From NCBI GenBank assembly GCA_903864375.1, contig CAIPFS010000662.1, positions 1 through 6,846 on the forward strand: DNA of 6,846 nt, written 5' to 3'. The position numbers were made by a program, and so were the translations under genes. This DNA is from an uncultured Verrucomicrobiota bacterium (lineage in GTDB: Bacteria > Verrucomicrobiota > Verrucomicrobiia > Limisphaerales > UBA9464). The notes beneath the pieces were generated by a model that was not told where the DNA came from, made no database searches, and saw only the letters and a program-made list of their open reading frames with translations. Below are positions 1 to 6,846 of the stretch, one piece after another (position 1 is the stretch's first letter; each line of letters opens with the position of its first letter).

Positions 1-2099
1 AGAGCTTTCTTTTCCAGGACGCCCGGAAGCAATTTGGATGAATTCCGACTGACTGCGCCTTCCAGGGCCACCCGTGTGGCGGGAGGGGGCGCGCTGGTCC
101 CGTCGGGCAGCAGCAGGCGCGCTTTCTCCGTATCCGCAAGTTGGATCGATAGAATCTCCTCCATGATGCGGTCTCGAAGCCGACCATCTTCCACCGGAAA
201 GGCAACCTCGATGCGCTTAAACAAATTCCTCGGCATCCAATCCGCGCTGGCAATAAATACCTCCGGACGGCGCGCATTTTCGAAGTACCAAATCCGCGCA
301 TGCTCCAGGAAGCGGTCCACAATACTTCGCACCCGGATGCGCTCGCTCAATCCCGGTATTCCAGGTCGAAGACAACAAATTCCCCGGACAATGAGGTCGA
401 CTTCCACACCCGCTTGGGAAGCCAGGTAGAGGGCGTCGATAATCTGGGTGTCCACGAGGGCGTTCATCTTGGCGATAATCCGCGACGGCAACCCCTTCTT
501 CGCATGATCCGTCTCGCGGGCAATCAGTTCCAGCAGGCGACCGTGCATCTGGAAGTGGGCCACCACCAAACGTCGGGTCCCCTGAAACTGGCAGATACCC
601 GTCAACAAATTGAACAGATGGGTGGCATCCTCCCCGAACTCTGAACGACAGGTCAGCAGACTGATGTCGGTGTAAAGACGGGCCGTGGACGGGTTGTAGT
701 TGCCCGTTCCCAGGTGCAGGTAACGCCGGATGGTTTCATTTTCCGCCCGGACCACGAGTGCCAGCTTGCAGTGAATTTTATAGCCCACCAGACCATAGAC
801 CACGTGCACACCGGCTTCCTCCAGGGCCCGGGCCCAGCGAATGTTGTTGGCTTCGTCAAATCTGGCTTTCAGCTCCACCACGGCCGTGACCTGCTTTCCG
901 TTCCGCACCGCCTCCATCAAGGCCCCGATGATGCGCGGGTCGCCACCGGTGCGATAAAGGGTCTGCTTGATGGCCAGGACCTTCGGGTCCGCCGCCGCCT
1001 GCTCCAGAAATTCAACAACCGTGCCGTAGCTTTCATAAGGGTGATGCAACAAGACATCCCCCTGGCGCACCCGCTCGAAGATGTCCGCGACATCCCCGAG
1101 GGAGGCCGCCGCCGCCGGGACAAATCGGGTGTCCCGAAGTTCCGCCGGGTAGCTTCCCTCCAACACCCCCATCATCCGCCCGGGATGGATGGGTCCGTCG
1201 ATGAGGTAACAATCGTCCGCCCCCAATTGAAGATATCCGAGCAGTTCCGAGCGAATCTCCTCCGGACAATCATGGGCAATCTCGAGCCGCACCGCCGCCC
1301 CCTTCCGGCGATTTTGCAATTCCTGTTCGACCGCCACCAGAAGGTCAGGCGTCTCTTCCTCATCAATATAAAGCTCGGAATTGCGGGTGACCCTGAAAAG
1401 CCAGCTTCCCTCAATCCGGGTTCCGGGAAACAAGTCGCCCAAATGTGCGGCGACAACATCCGATAGAAAAACGAATTCATGTTCCCTGGAAATCGCCTCG
1501 GGCAGTTTCAGAAGGTGCGGGAGCGCCCGGGGAACCTGAACGATGGCACGCCGCTGCCGGGTCTCGCCGGTGTGCGACGCCGTCAATCGCACCATCAAAT
1601 GGAGGCGTTTGTTGGCGAGGTGCGGAAAGGGGTGCGACGTGTCGATCGCGAGCGGCGTCAGAACTGGGTGAACCGTCTCCCGATAATGCTGATCCAACCA
1701 CTTCCGACCCGCCGGATTCAGCTCCGACGGAAGGCGAAAATGGATTCGATGAGCCTCCAGCGCCGGACGCAGCGTCTCCCGCCAGCCCCGATAGGCCATC
1801 TCCACCAGTCGATGCGTGCGGGGCGTCAGAACCCGCAGAGATTCGTCCGGCGTCATTCCGTCGGGAGTCGGCTGGGTGACTCCATCCTCCACCTCCTGCT
1901 TCATTCCTGCCACCCGGACCTCAAAAAACTCGTCCAGATTGGAAAAGGTGATGGCGAAAAATTTGACCCGCTCGAGCAGGGGTACCGCCGGGTTCAACGC
2001 CTCGTCCAGAACCCGTTGATCGAATTCGAGCCAACTGAGTTCACGGTTGAAGTACCGGGCTCCCTCATAGGGGACGGAGCTCATGGATTTCGAGGACAT
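1..2099 (-). CDS. ppk1: Polyphosphate kinase 1 (3' end cut by window edge)
   Basis: This enzyme reversibly transfers the gamma-phosphate of ATP to a growing inorganic polyphosphate chain through a phosphohistidine intermediate. The frame is open for 699 codons to the left edge. E. coli PPK1 has 688 residues, so probably only a short C-terminal tail is missing. The N-terminal domain opens with RYFNRELSWLEFDQRVL (15-31) and has the ATP-site segment SNLDEFFEVRVAG (53-65, Asn54). The phospholipase D-like catalytic half has Arg383 (TLYR) and Arg413 (KARFDEANN) for metal/phosphate binding, His443 (KIHCK) as the expected autophosphorylated residue, His462 (LHLGTGNYN) and His600 (FLEHARIWYFEN). These sit at a constant +8 offset from recalled E. 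coli residues 375, 405, 435, 454 and 592, which supports an intact enzyme. ATG at 2099 was chosen. An in-frame ATG at 2084 is equally possible, and neither has a clear Shine-Dalgarno sequence. The gene lies 82 bp after the cytochrome gene. Confidence 0.97.
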   Translation of the reverse strand, partial: MSSKSMSSVPYEGARYFNRELSWLEFDQRVLDEALNPAVPLLERVKFFAITFSNLDEFFEVRVAGMKQEVEDGVTQPTPDGMTPDESLRVLTPRTHRLVEMAYRGWRETLRPALEAHRIHFRLPSELNPAGRKWLDQHYRETVHPVLTPLAIDTSHPFPHLANKRLHLMVRLTASHTGETRQRRAIVQVPRALPHLLKLPEAISREHEFVFLSDVVAAHLGDLFPGTRIEGSWLFRVTRNSELYIDEEETPDLLVAVEQELQNRRKGAAVRLEIAHDCPEEIRSELLGYLQLGADDCYLIDGPIHPGRMMGVLEGSYPAELRDTRFVPAAAASLGDVADIFERVRQGDVLLHHPYESYGTVVEFLEQAAADPKVLAIKQTLYRTGGDPRIIGALMEAVRNGKQVTAVVELKARFDEANNIRWARALEEAGVHVVYGLVGYKIHCKLALVVRAENETIRRYLHLGTGNYNPSTARLYTDISLLTCRSEFGEDATHLFNLLTGICQFQGTRRLVVAHFQMHGRLLELIARETDHAKKGLPSRIIAKMNALVDTQIIDALYLASQAGVEVDLIVRGICCLRPGIPGLSERIRVRSIVDRFLEHARIWYFENARRPEVFIASADWMPRNLFKRIEVAFPVEDGRLRDRIMEEILSIQLADTEKARLLLPDGTSAPPPATRVALEGAVSRNSSKLLPGVLEKKA

Positions 2100-2125
2100 G
2101 CTACAAACCGACGATGAAACGGTCA

Positions 2126-2179
2126 GACCCCGGATGACAAGCCACCGTTCGGTTACGAATGGCGAACCCGGACGACAGG
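2126..2179. repeat. Degenerate 16-bp direct repeat pair upstream of ppk1
   Basis: Two copies in the same orientation lie in the spacer between the cytochrome stop and ppk1: GACCCCGGATGACAAG (2126-2141) and GAACCCGGACGACAGG (2164-2179). They match at 13 of 16 positions, with starts 38 bp apart. The palindrome at 2144-2153 lies between them. A paired regulator site is possible; chance similarity in GC-rich DNA is not excluded. Confidence 0.4.
2144..2153. promoter_or_regulatory. Short palindrome ACCGTTCGGT, possible operator or hairpin
   Basis: ACCG-TT-CGGT is a 4-bp inverted repeat with a 2-bp centre. Its left arm plus the two centre bases (ACCGTT, 2144-2149) can also pair with AACGGT at 2118-2123, giving an alternative 6-bp stem with a 20-nt loop. 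Read on the minus strand it lies 45-54 bp before the ppk1 ATG at 2099. A TTGTCA hexamer (2140-2135, minus strand) resembles a -35 box, but I found no convincing -10 box at 16-18 bp. No U-run follows the stem, so it is not a standard terminator. Confidence 0.25.
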
Positions 2180-2181
2180 AT

Positions 2182-3141
2182 CTATCGCGGACCCGCCCCG
2201 TCCATCGGCGCTCCCGCCAGGATCCAGCGGACCACCGCCAGGGTTTCCGAATCCGTCATCGGCTCCTTACCCTCCGGCGGCATGGCGTCATCGTCCGTCC
2301 TGGGCAACAACAGGACCTTCACCAGTCTGCTCTTGGCCGGGTCCCCGGGAACCACCGTCGGCTCGCCACTTTTTCCGCCCCGAAAGAGGGCTTCCGGTGT
2401 GTCCAGTCGGAGTTTTCCCTTCTGCTTGTCCGGACCATGGCAGGAATAGCATTTTCGGGCCAAAACCGGCTCGATGGACGCTGAAAACAATGAAGTTCCC
2501 CCGGTAGAGGGAGGCTGCCCACCCGCCGGCAATTTCCCCGCCGCACCCCCCAGGAATCCGGGTAAATTTTGCGTCAGAAAGGTGGATCCGTGAGTCAGGC
2601 TGCCCCCTTGATGACCGGCCGCGACCAGACAGAGAACACTCATCCCCAGCACCAGACGATAGGCCCATCGTCCCCATCGACCGGGACGCCATTGCACAGC
2701 CCATTGCAGCCCACAGGCAGCAGCGACCAGAACAGCGACGGCAAGTCCAAAAAAGCGGTGATCCGACAACAACTCCGGGTCAAATTCGCCGTGGCTGGCC
2801 CTCAACAGCCCCAAACCCGCCGCAGCAGCAGCCGCCAGGGTTGTGAGAAGGAGAACAGCGCCAATCAACCGCGCGGGTACCTCCCGGGGATACCAGATGG
2901 AGGCAAATTCCAACAGCGCCGCGAGAGTGAGAAATCCAATCGGATAATGCAGGAGGACCACGTGAAACGGCCCCAGAAATGCCGACCAGTCAATCCCCGG
3001 GCCCTGGGCGGCGGAGGCAGACGTAGCACCCGCCAGGATCAGGCCAACGGCCAGAGGCCAGACGACGATGCCCCGAAACCGGGAGGAGGACGAGAATGCG
3101 ACACCCACATGGGATGGGACGCTGGGATGATCCGTTCGCAT
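2182..3141 (-). CDS. DUF2231-like membrane protein with C-terminal planctomycete-type cytochrome c domain
   Basis: Probably an inner-membrane electron-transfer protein with its c-type heme in the periplasm; its partners are unknown. The 319 residues from ATG 3141 show a signal peptide (hydrophobic core about 24-44, likely cleavage ASA/AQ near 44). Four predicted membrane helices follow, at about 58-80, 91-113, 129-148 and 160-177. Motifs such as FHVVLLHYPIG (60-70) and GHQGGSLTHG (176-185) resemble DUF2231. After a Gly/Pro-rich linker (about 193-216) comes a PSCyt1 domain: CYSCH heme site at 231-235, GPDKQKGKLRLDTPEAL, GGKSGEPTVVPGDPAKS, and DAMPPEGKEP with Met287 as possible distal ligand. 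It ends in VVRWILAGAP. The domain is usual in Planctomycetota and Verrucomicrobiota, often in much larger proteins. An upstream in-frame ATG at 3186 would overlap the channel gene by 31 bp. ATG 3141 was preferred because it leaves a 14-bp gap and a shorter signal n-region. Confidence 0.88.
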   Translation of the reverse strand: MRTDHPSVPSHVGVAFSSSSRFRGIVVWPLAVGLILAGATSASAAQGPGIDWSAFLGPFHVVLLHYPIGFLTLAALLEFASIWYPREVPARLIGAVLLLTTLAAAAAAGLGLLRASHGEFDPELLSDHRFFGLAVAVLVAAACGLQWAVQWRPGRWGRWAYRLVLGMSVLCLVAAGHQGGSLTHGSTFLTQNLPGFLGGAAGKLPAGGQPPSTGGTSLFSASIEPVLARKCYSCHGPDKQKGKLRLDTPEALFRGGKSGEPTVVPGDPAKSRLVKVLLLPRTDDDAMPPEGKEPMTDSETLAVVRWILAGAPMDGAGPR

Positions 3142-3155
3142 CAAGCGAGTTTTGG

Positions 3156-4595
3156 TTATCGAGCCGGACCCGGAGGGGCCTCCCATCCTCCGCCCATGGC
3201 TTTGATCAGCTGCACCGTCACCATCAATCGCTGACCGGCCAGTTGAGCCAGTTGCCGCTCCGAAGCGAGCCGGGTTCGTTCACTCTCGACCACCTCGAGA
3301 TAACTGGCAAAGCCGGATTCATAGCGAGTCTTTGACAGGGAGGCTGTCCTTCGCGACGCCGTGACCACTTCCTGTTGTGCCTTGGATTGTTCGCTCAACC
3401 AATGAAGGCCAGCCAGAGAATCCTGCACCTCCCGAAATGCGGTCAGGACACGGCCTCGATAAACCGCCACGCCCTCGTCATAGGTCGCCTCCGCCCGCCG
3501 CAGCGCGGCTCGGTTTCGTCCCCCTTGAAAAATCGGCAGCGTGATGCTGGGCCCGACACTCCAAATCCGGCTGTGCCAATCCAATAAAAGCCCCACATCG
3601 GCACTTTCCCAACCGAACATCCCCGTCAAACGGACGGTGGGGAAGAACGCGGCCCTGGCCACTCCGATGCGGGCGTTGCGCGCTGCCAGATCGCGCTCTG
3701 CCTCGGCGATGTCCGGTCGCCGTTCCAACAGTTCGCCGGGAAGTCCGGCGGGAATGGTTGGGGGTGCGATATCCACCGGTAGCCCCGTCACTTCGGTCCC
3801 AAAATCGGGAGCGGCTGCGCCCACCAGCACCGCCAGGCTGTCCTTGAGTTCCGCCCTTCGGCGCTCGACCGCCGCCAATTCTGCCGCCACCAAAGCCAGC
3901 TCGGTTTCAGCCCGGGCTAACTCCAGGTCATTCGCCGCCCCGGCCTCAAAACGAGCCTGGACAAGACTCCTCGCCTCCTGACGGAAGCCCAATGTTTGCC
4001 TCAAGGTCGAAAGCTCCGTTTCGGTCGCCCGCCAGCTGAAGTATTCCTGGGCCACCTCGGCATTCAAGGCCAGGCGGAAGGCCTCAAAGGCCGCAGCCCG
4101 GGCCTCGGCATCCCGGACAGAGGCTTCAACATTGCGCCGCACCCTGCCCCAGAAATCGATTTCATAGCTCAGGTCAAATGGGACCTTGATGTCATGGATG
4201 GCTCCGTTGGGATAGATGAGTCCGCCGTTGGGCGAATACCGCGTCCGGCTGTAATTCGGATCGAGCGACACCGACGGGAAATAGTCGGCTCTCGCCCCCC
4301 GGGTCGCAGCCCGAGCCTGCTCCAACCGGGCCAGAGCGGCTTTGAGATCCTGATTGTTGGTCGTCGCCCGCATCTCGAGGGCGTCCAGGGAGGCGTCTTG
4401 GAATACCGTCCACCAGTTCCCTTTGGGCAGGGCATCCGCCGGATGTCCCACCTGCCAGGAACCGACTCCGGTATCGGAGAAACCCGCCGGAATGGAATTG
4501 GTCGGTCGGACATAGTCCGGGCCAACCGACGCCTGGGTCATCACGGCCAGCGGCAGGAACACCAGCGCCAGCGGATTTCGGGAAAGGATCTTCAT
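3156..4595 (-). CDS. Outer-membrane channel of RND efflux pump (NodT/OprM/OprN family)
   Basis: Trimeric TolC-like duct that takes substrate from the inner-membrane pump and adaptor out through the outer membrane. The 479 residues match the usual length of the family. Landmarks are a hydrophobic signal segment (about 8-20), VGPDYVRP (24-31), WWTVFQDASLDAL (61-73), DLSYEIDFWGRVRR (141-154), and LERRPDIAEAERDLAARNA (290-308). IGVARAAFFPTVRLTG (310-325), PIFQGGR (354-360) and KTRYESGFASYLEVVESER (422-440) follow. The long Ala/Glu/Arg-rich stretches between them fit the periplasmic alpha-barrel. Most relatives are lipoproteins with a Cys two residues before VGPDY. Here that position is Ala22, so the protein is probably cleaved by signal peptidase I or otherwise not lipidated. 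It starts 23 bp after the permease stop, with no purine-rich Shine-Dalgarno before the ATG. Pairing with a MexF-type permease makes an OprN-like role the best guess; substrate cannot be read from sequence. Confidence 0.95.
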   Translation of the reverse strand: MKILSRNPLALVFLPLAVMTQASVGPDYVRPTNSIPAGFSDTGVGSWQVGHPADALPKGNWWTVFQDASLDALEMRATTNNQDLKAALARLEQARAATRGARADYFPSVSLDPNYSRTRYSPNGGLIYPNGAIHDIKVPFDLSYEIDFWGRVRRNVEASVRDAEARAAAFEAFRLALNAEVAQEYFSWRATETELSTLRQTLGFRQEARSLVQARFEAGAANDLELARAETELALVAAELAAVERRRAELKDSLAVLVGAAAPDFGTEVTGLPVDIAPPTIPAGLPGELLERRPDIAEAERDLAARNARIGVARAAFFPTVRLTGMFGWESADVGLLLDWHSRIWSVGPSITLPIFQGGRNRAALRRAEATYDEGVAVYRGRVLTAFREVQDSLAGLHWLSEQSKAQQEVVTASRRTASLSKTRYESGFASYLEVVESERTRLASERQLAQLAGQRLMVTVQLIKAMGGGWEAPPGPAR

Positions 4596-4607
4596 CCAGG
4601 AAAAAAT

Positions 4608-4623
4608 GGGCTAGAGGGCTAGG
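4608..4623. repeat. 8-bp tandem repeat spanning the permease stop codon
   Basis: GGGCTAGA followed directly by GGGCTAGG is a two-copy tandem repeat with one mismatch. It covers the TAG stop of the permease (4621-4619) and most of the 23-bp gap to the channel ATG. Six A's (4601-4606, read as U's in the transcript) follow on the downstream side, but no stem precedes them, so this is not a terminator. It may simply be a small duplication. Confidence 0.5.
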
Positions 4624-6846
4624 AGTGGGGAATAACCGATGGCACCGGTGACGCAGGCGCCGACGAACTCGCAGGAGACGATTTTCGCCGGGCCGCGAGC
4701 CTCATGACCACCACGTAAAAAACGGGCGTGAGAAAAAGGCCGAACGCCGTCACGCCGATCATCCCGGAGAAGACAGCCACTCCCATCGCCTGCCGCATCT
4801 CGGCACCCGCACCGTGGGACGAAACCAGGGGATAAACGCCTGCGATGAAGGCGATGCTGGTCATCAGGATGGGGCGAAGCCGGAGATGACAGGCCTCGAG
4901 GGCGGCATCCACAATCGACAACCCGTCATGCTGACGCGAACGGGCGAATTCCACGATCAGGATGGCGTTTTTGCACGCCAGCCCGACCAGGACGATCAAC
5001 CCGATTTGCGTGAAGATGTTATTATCACTTCCCTTCAACATCACGCCCAACATCGCGCTCAGAAGGCACATCGGAACAATCAGGACGATGGCCAGCGGAA
5101 GGCTCAAACTTTCATACTGGGCTGCCAGCACCAGAAAGACGAGGAGGAGACAAAGCGGAAAGACGTAAATAGAGGTGTTGCCCGCAATGCGTTGCTGATA
5201 GGCCAGCTCTGTCCACTCATGCTTCATACCGGAGGGGAGGTTCTGGACAACCAGGTTTTCAATGTAGGCCTCGGCCTGTCCGGAACTGTATCCCCGGCTC
5301 GGCGCCCCGTTGATTTCTGCCGCGGGATAACCGTTGTAGCGCATGACCCGGTCCGGTCCGTACCCTTCCTTCACCTGAATCAATGCCGCCAGCGGAACCA
5401 TCTGCCCGCTGGCGTTGCGGGTCTTGAGGCGTCCAATGGACTCGGGATGCGACCGGAACGGGGCATCGGCCTGGGCAATCACCTGGTAGGTGCGTCCGAA
5501 TCGGTTGAAATCGTTCACATAAAGCGACCCCAGATAAATCTGCATGGTCTCAAAAAGGTTCTGGAGCGGCACCCCCTGGGTTTTCGCCTTCACCCGATCC
5601 ACATCTGCGTCCACCTGGGGCACATTGATTTGGAAGGTCGAATAAACACCCTGCAGCACATTGGTGGCGTACGCCTGTCCAATGATTCCCCAGGTCGTGC
5701 GATACAGGGTTTCAGCCCCCAGATTGGCTCGATCCTCCAGGAACAGCTTGAACCCGCCCCCGGTGCTCAGCCCGTTCACCGGCGGCGGCATGATCACGAT
5801 GGTGCGGGCATCCTGAATCACCGAGAACGCAGCGATCAATTTGTCCCGGAGCGCCGGACCCGACAAATCGGCGGAACGGCGCTTCTCAAACGGATCGAGT
5901 GAAACAAATAGAATGCCCGAGTTGGGGCTGACGGTAAAACCGTTGGGCGAAAGCCCCGGAAAGGCGATCGACGCCTCCACCCCCGGAATCTTCATGGCGA
6001 TGTCCGACATCCGACGGACCACAGCGTCCGTACGGTCCAGGGAAGTGGCGTCCGGCAACTGGGCCACGCAAATCAGGTATTGCTTGTCCTGTTCCGGAAT
6101 GAATCCACCAGGGACCATTTGAAACACCTTTCCGGTCAGCAGCAACAGCCCGACATAGACCAGCAGCGCCAGCGCCGCCACACGAATCACCCGGCGAACC
6201 GCCTGGGTGTACCGCGCCGAACTCCAGTCAAAAAACCGGTTGAACGGCCGGAAAAACCAGCCGAGCATCGCTTCCAGGAACCGGGCAAACCAATCTTTCT
6301 TCGCATGGTGATCCTGCAGCAGAACGGCGCTCAGCGCCGGAGACAGCGTCAGGGAATTGAAGGCACTGATGACCGTCGAAATGGCGATGGTGATGGCAAA
6401 CTGCTTGTAGAATTGACCCGTCAATCCGCTGATGAATGCCGTCGGGATGAAGACGGCGCACAGGACCAGCGCCGTGGCAACGATCGGACCCGTCACCTCA
6501 TCCATCGCCCGTTGGGTGGCCGCCACCGGCGACAGACCGAGACGGATGTTCCGCTCAACGTTTTCCACGACGACAATGGCATCATCCACGACGATGCCAA
6601 TCGCCAGCACCAACCCGAAAAGTGAGAGCGCATTGATGCTGAAACCAAGGGCGGACATGACCGCAAAGGTACCCACCAGGGAGACCGGCACGGCCACCAG
6701 CGGAATGATGGACGCCCGCCATGTTTGCAGAAAGAGGATGACCACGATCACCACCAGGACAATCGCCTCAAACAGGGTCTGGATCACCGCATGAATCGAA
6801 TTGCGGACAAAGACCGTCGGATCATACACCACGTTGTAGTCTAGCC
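4619..6846 (-). CDS. RND multidrug efflux permease, MexF/OqxB type (5' end beyond window)
   Basis: Inner-membrane proton-drug antiporter of the HAE-1 family, the engine of a tripartite efflux pump. The frame is open through the right edge, and the residues before GTG 6832 (LDYNV) continue the family alignment, so that GTG is internal. About 325 N-terminal residues (TM1 and most of the first periplasmic half) are missing. Counting from 6832, TM2-TM6 span about 18-168 with the proton-relay pair Asp83-Asp84 in GIVVDDAIVVVENVER. The second periplasmic half begins after TM7 with GFIPEQDKQYLICVAQLPDA (243-262). It contains SPNSGI and YLGSLYVNDFNRFGRTYQ (433-450). TM8-TM12 follow, with the relay Lys621 in GLACKNAILIVEFA. 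I recall nearly the same blocks, including GPDRVMRYNG and GSDNNIFTQIGLIVLVGLACK-type segments, from MexF. The tail (about 716-737) is Ser/Pro/Ala-rich and unconserved. All visible relay residues are intact. The adaptor gene is expected upstream, outside the window. Confidence 0.96.
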   Translation of the reverse strand, partial: LDYNVVYDPTVFVRNSIHAVIQTLFEAIVLVVIVVILFLQTWRASIIPLVAVPVSLVGTFAVMSALGFSINALSLFGLVLAIGIVVDDAIVVVENVERNIRLGLSPVAATQRAMDEVTGPIVATALVLCAVFIPTAFISGLTGQFYKQFAITIAISTVISAFNSLTLSPALSAVLLQDHHAKKDWFARFLEAMLGWFFRPFNRFFDWSSARYTQAVRRVIRVAALALLVYVGLLLLTGKVFQMVPGGFIPEQDKQYLICVAQLPDATSLDRTDAVVRRMSDIAMKIPGVEASIAFPGLSPNGFTVSPNSGILFVSLDPFEKRRSADLSGPALRDKLIAAFSVIQDARTIVIMPPPVNGLSTGGGFKLFLEDRANLGAETLYRTTWGIIGQAYATNVLQGVYSTFQINVPQVDADVDRVKAKTQGVPLQNLFETMQIYLGSLYVNDFNRFGRTYQVIAQADAPFRSHPESIGRLKTRNASGQMVPLAALIQVKEGYGPDRVMRYNGYPAAEINGAPSRGYSSGQAEAYIENLVVQNLPSGMKHEWTELAYQQRIAGNTSIYVFPLCLLLVFLVLAAQYESLSLPLAIVLIVPMCLLSAMLGVMLKGSDNNIFTQIGLIVLVGLACKNAILIVEFARSRQHDGLSIVDAALEACHLRLRPILMTSIAFIAGVYPLVSSHGAGAEMRQAMGVAVFSGMIGVTAFGLFLTPVFYVVVMRLAARRKSSPASSSAPASPVPSVIPHS

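Noticed and set aside
714..1466. A 250-codon open frame on the plus strand
   Set aside because: It lies wholly antisense to the catalytic half of ppk1, which has all family motifs in the minus frame. Its own translation shows no recognisable motif and looks like a GC-rich shadow.
2135..2182. Pho-box-like heptamers (TTGTCAT and CTGTCGT on the minus strand) before ppk1
   Set aside because: A Pho box needs two heptamers repeated every 11 bp. Neither copy has a partner at that spacing; they lie about 38 bp apart, so phosphate control is not supported.
2569..3234. A 221-codon open frame on the plus strand
   Set aside because: It is antisense to the cytochrome gene, and its low-complexity Gln/Arg/Ser composition is typical of a reverse-complement shadow of Ala/Leu-rich membrane protein.
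4596..4623. A rho-independent terminator between permease and channel genes
   Set aside because: There is a run of six U's in the transcript, but the preceding GGGCTAG copies are direct, not inverted, repeats, so no stem forms.
4814..5902. A 362-codon open frame on the plus strand
   Set aside because: It is antisense to the RND permease, whose minus-strand frame matches MexF-type proteins throughout. The product is rich in His, Arg, Gln and Gly with no domain pattern.
6830..6832. GTG as the start of the permease
   Set aside because: The frame continues upstream to the window edge with residues LDYNV that fit the family, and about 325 family residues would be missing, so this codon is an internal valine.

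Overview
The window is about 60% GC by eye. It carries four genes, all on the minus strand and closely packed, so transcription runs from high to low coordinates. The best lineage clue is the third gene in reading order, which ends in a planctomycete-type cytochrome c domain (PSCyt1). That domain is typical of Verrucomicrobiota and Planctomycetota, and a Verrucomicrobiota genome is the likeliest source. This is an inference from one domain, not a phylogenetic placement.

Layout in transcription order. (1) 6846-4619 holds the C-terminal two thirds of an RND multidrug efflux permease of the MexF/OqxB type; its N-terminus lies beyond the right edge. (2) 4595-3156 is a complete outer-membrane channel of the NodT/OprM family, 23 bp downstream. 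(3) 3141-2182 is a small membrane protein, with a signal peptide, a four-helix DUF2231-like domain and one c-type heme site, starting 14 bp after the channel gene. (4) 2099 to the left edge is polyphosphate kinase 1, nearly complete, after an 82-bp spacer with a degenerate direct repeat around a small palindrome.

Genes 1 and 2 are the inner- and outer-membrane parts of a tripartite efflux pump. The periplasmic adaptor (MexE-like) is expected just off the right edge. The cytochrome gene is close enough to be co-transcribed with the pump. ppk1 has its own spacer and may have its own promoter. No functional link between pump, cytochrome and polyphosphate synthesis can be shown from sequence.

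The features most worth a second look are the periplasmic-side histidine cluster in the cytochrome protein, the missing lipobox cysteine in the channel protein, and the repeat/palindrome arrangement before ppk1. I saw no RNA genes, mobile elements, CRISPR arrays or convincing rho-independent terminators. No unannotated gap exceeds 100 bp.
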